Shown piece after piece: positions 61,166 through 61,301 of a stretch of 61,301 nt of DNA (the stretch's first letter is position 1; every line of letters starts with the position of its first letter). Made by a program: the position numbers and the translations under genes. The notes below the pieces were generated by a model that searched no databases, was not told the origin of the DNA, and saw only the letters and a program-made list of their open reading frames with translations. The stretch lies in NCBI GenBank assembly GCA_045603545.1, contig JAZUMG010000048.1:1-61301 (forward strand), written 5' to 3'. This stretch comes from CAAGNP01 sp045603545. GTDB taxonomy: Bacteria > Bacteroidota > Bacteroidia > Bacteroidales > UBA932.

Positions 61166-61277
61166 GGCGGCGGCTACCTACTCTCCCACCCGGGTTAGGG
61201 CAGTACCATCGGCACAAGTGCGTTTAACTTCTCTGTTCGGAATGGGAAGAGGTTGGTCCACACCGTTATAGCCACCA
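61166..61277 (-). rRNA. rrf: 5S ribosomal RNA
   Basis: About 112-nt 5S rRNA of the large subunit. On the minus strand it begins TGGTGGCTATAACGGTG at 61277, contains the conserved CCATTCCGAACAGAGAAGTTAA segment (core) and GCCGATGGTACTG, and ends with GGGAGAGTAGGTAGCCGCC near 61166; the 5' and 3' ends pair. It is complete. As the usual last gene of an rRNA operon it implies 23S and 16S rRNA genes beyond the right edge (transcribed toward this window). The strand is opposite to the TSCPD gene, with two terminators between them. Confidence 0.95.
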
Positions 61278-61301
61278 TATATATATCTGCGATATATTAG
61301 T

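Noticed and set aside
60..61301. Mobile elements, prophage, CRISPR arrays or restriction/defence genes.
   Set aside because: No transposase, integrase, terminal inverted repeats, direct-repeat arrays or recognisable defence genes were seen. Gene content is core metabolism throughout.

Overview
The window is chromosomal DNA from a member of the Bacteroidetes, most likely the order Bacteroidales. The evidence is a short 286-residue primary sigma factor of the Bacteroidetes type, many TAnnTTTG (-7) promoter boxes with few Shine-Dalgarno sequences, exported proteins whose predicted mature N-terminus is Gln next to a plant-type glutaminyl cyclase, lipobox signals with Lys-rich starts, and a zapA / 6S RNA / rny gene order. 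I see no prophage, insertion sequence, CRISPR array or tRNA. Coding density is high and most genes are housekeeping. A host-associated life is only suggested, by the sialate O-acetylesterase, the steroid-reductase-like operon and MurNAc salvage.

Layout. 60-5706 (minus): sialate O-acetylesterase, RNase Y, a structured RNA that fits 6S RNA, zapA with an upstream coiled-coil partner, and a lipoprotein 5'-nucleotidase. 5712-8709 (minus): omega-amidase-like nitrilase, dicarboxylate/amino-acid symporter, unknown outer-membrane-like protein. 8781-11748 (plus): polyprenol-phosphate mannosyltransferase, dihydroorotase, EamA transporter. 11780-27165 (minus): fhs, tex, ClC channel, acidic small protein, ygiQ, argS, AGCS symporter, M3 peptidase, rpoD, degP/htrA. 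27274-29751 (plus): dnaN, DnaQ-like exonuclease, unknown. 29744-36317 (minus): BaiN/HI0933-like flavoprotein, YugP-like protease, two nucleotide-sugar enzymes, mnmA. 36355-36452 (plus): SRP RNA. 36458-43034: mltG, LysM glucosaminidase, cdd (plus), unknown exported protein, rnz, rpsA. 43044-51258 (minus): POT-like transporter, adenosylhomocysteinase, corA with a structured leader and a 29-codon upstream ORF, mntP, SSS symporter, recR, murQ, murK-like kinase. 51292-53698 (minus): glutaminyl cyclase and pyrG. 53784-56529 (plus): acyl-ACP thioesterase, steroid 5-alpha-reductase homologue, Old-Yellow-Enzyme reductase. 56526-60734: DUF1460 amidase, RNase P RNA, HAD phosphatase (plus), M2 peptidase, fthC. 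60787-61301: TSCPD protein (plus), then a minus-strand 5S rRNA that ends an rRNA operon entering from the right edge.

The points most worth a second look are these. (1) The CTP synthase has lost all three residues of its glutaminase triad (Cys to Ala383, His to Met509, Glu to His511) and has an altered oxyanion loop, while its synthetase domain is intact. (2) corA is preceded by a roughly 200-nt leader with its own promoter, a 29-codon Cys-rich ORF whose start codon lies in a helix, and a long hairpin ending 3 nt before the corA start; the same transcript continues into ahcY and a transporter. (3) A tight operon joins a close homologue of animal steroid 5-alpha-reductase to an OYE-family reductase and a thioesterase. 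(4) Two divergent promoters are made from one perfect 17-nt palindrome of back-to-back -7 boxes.
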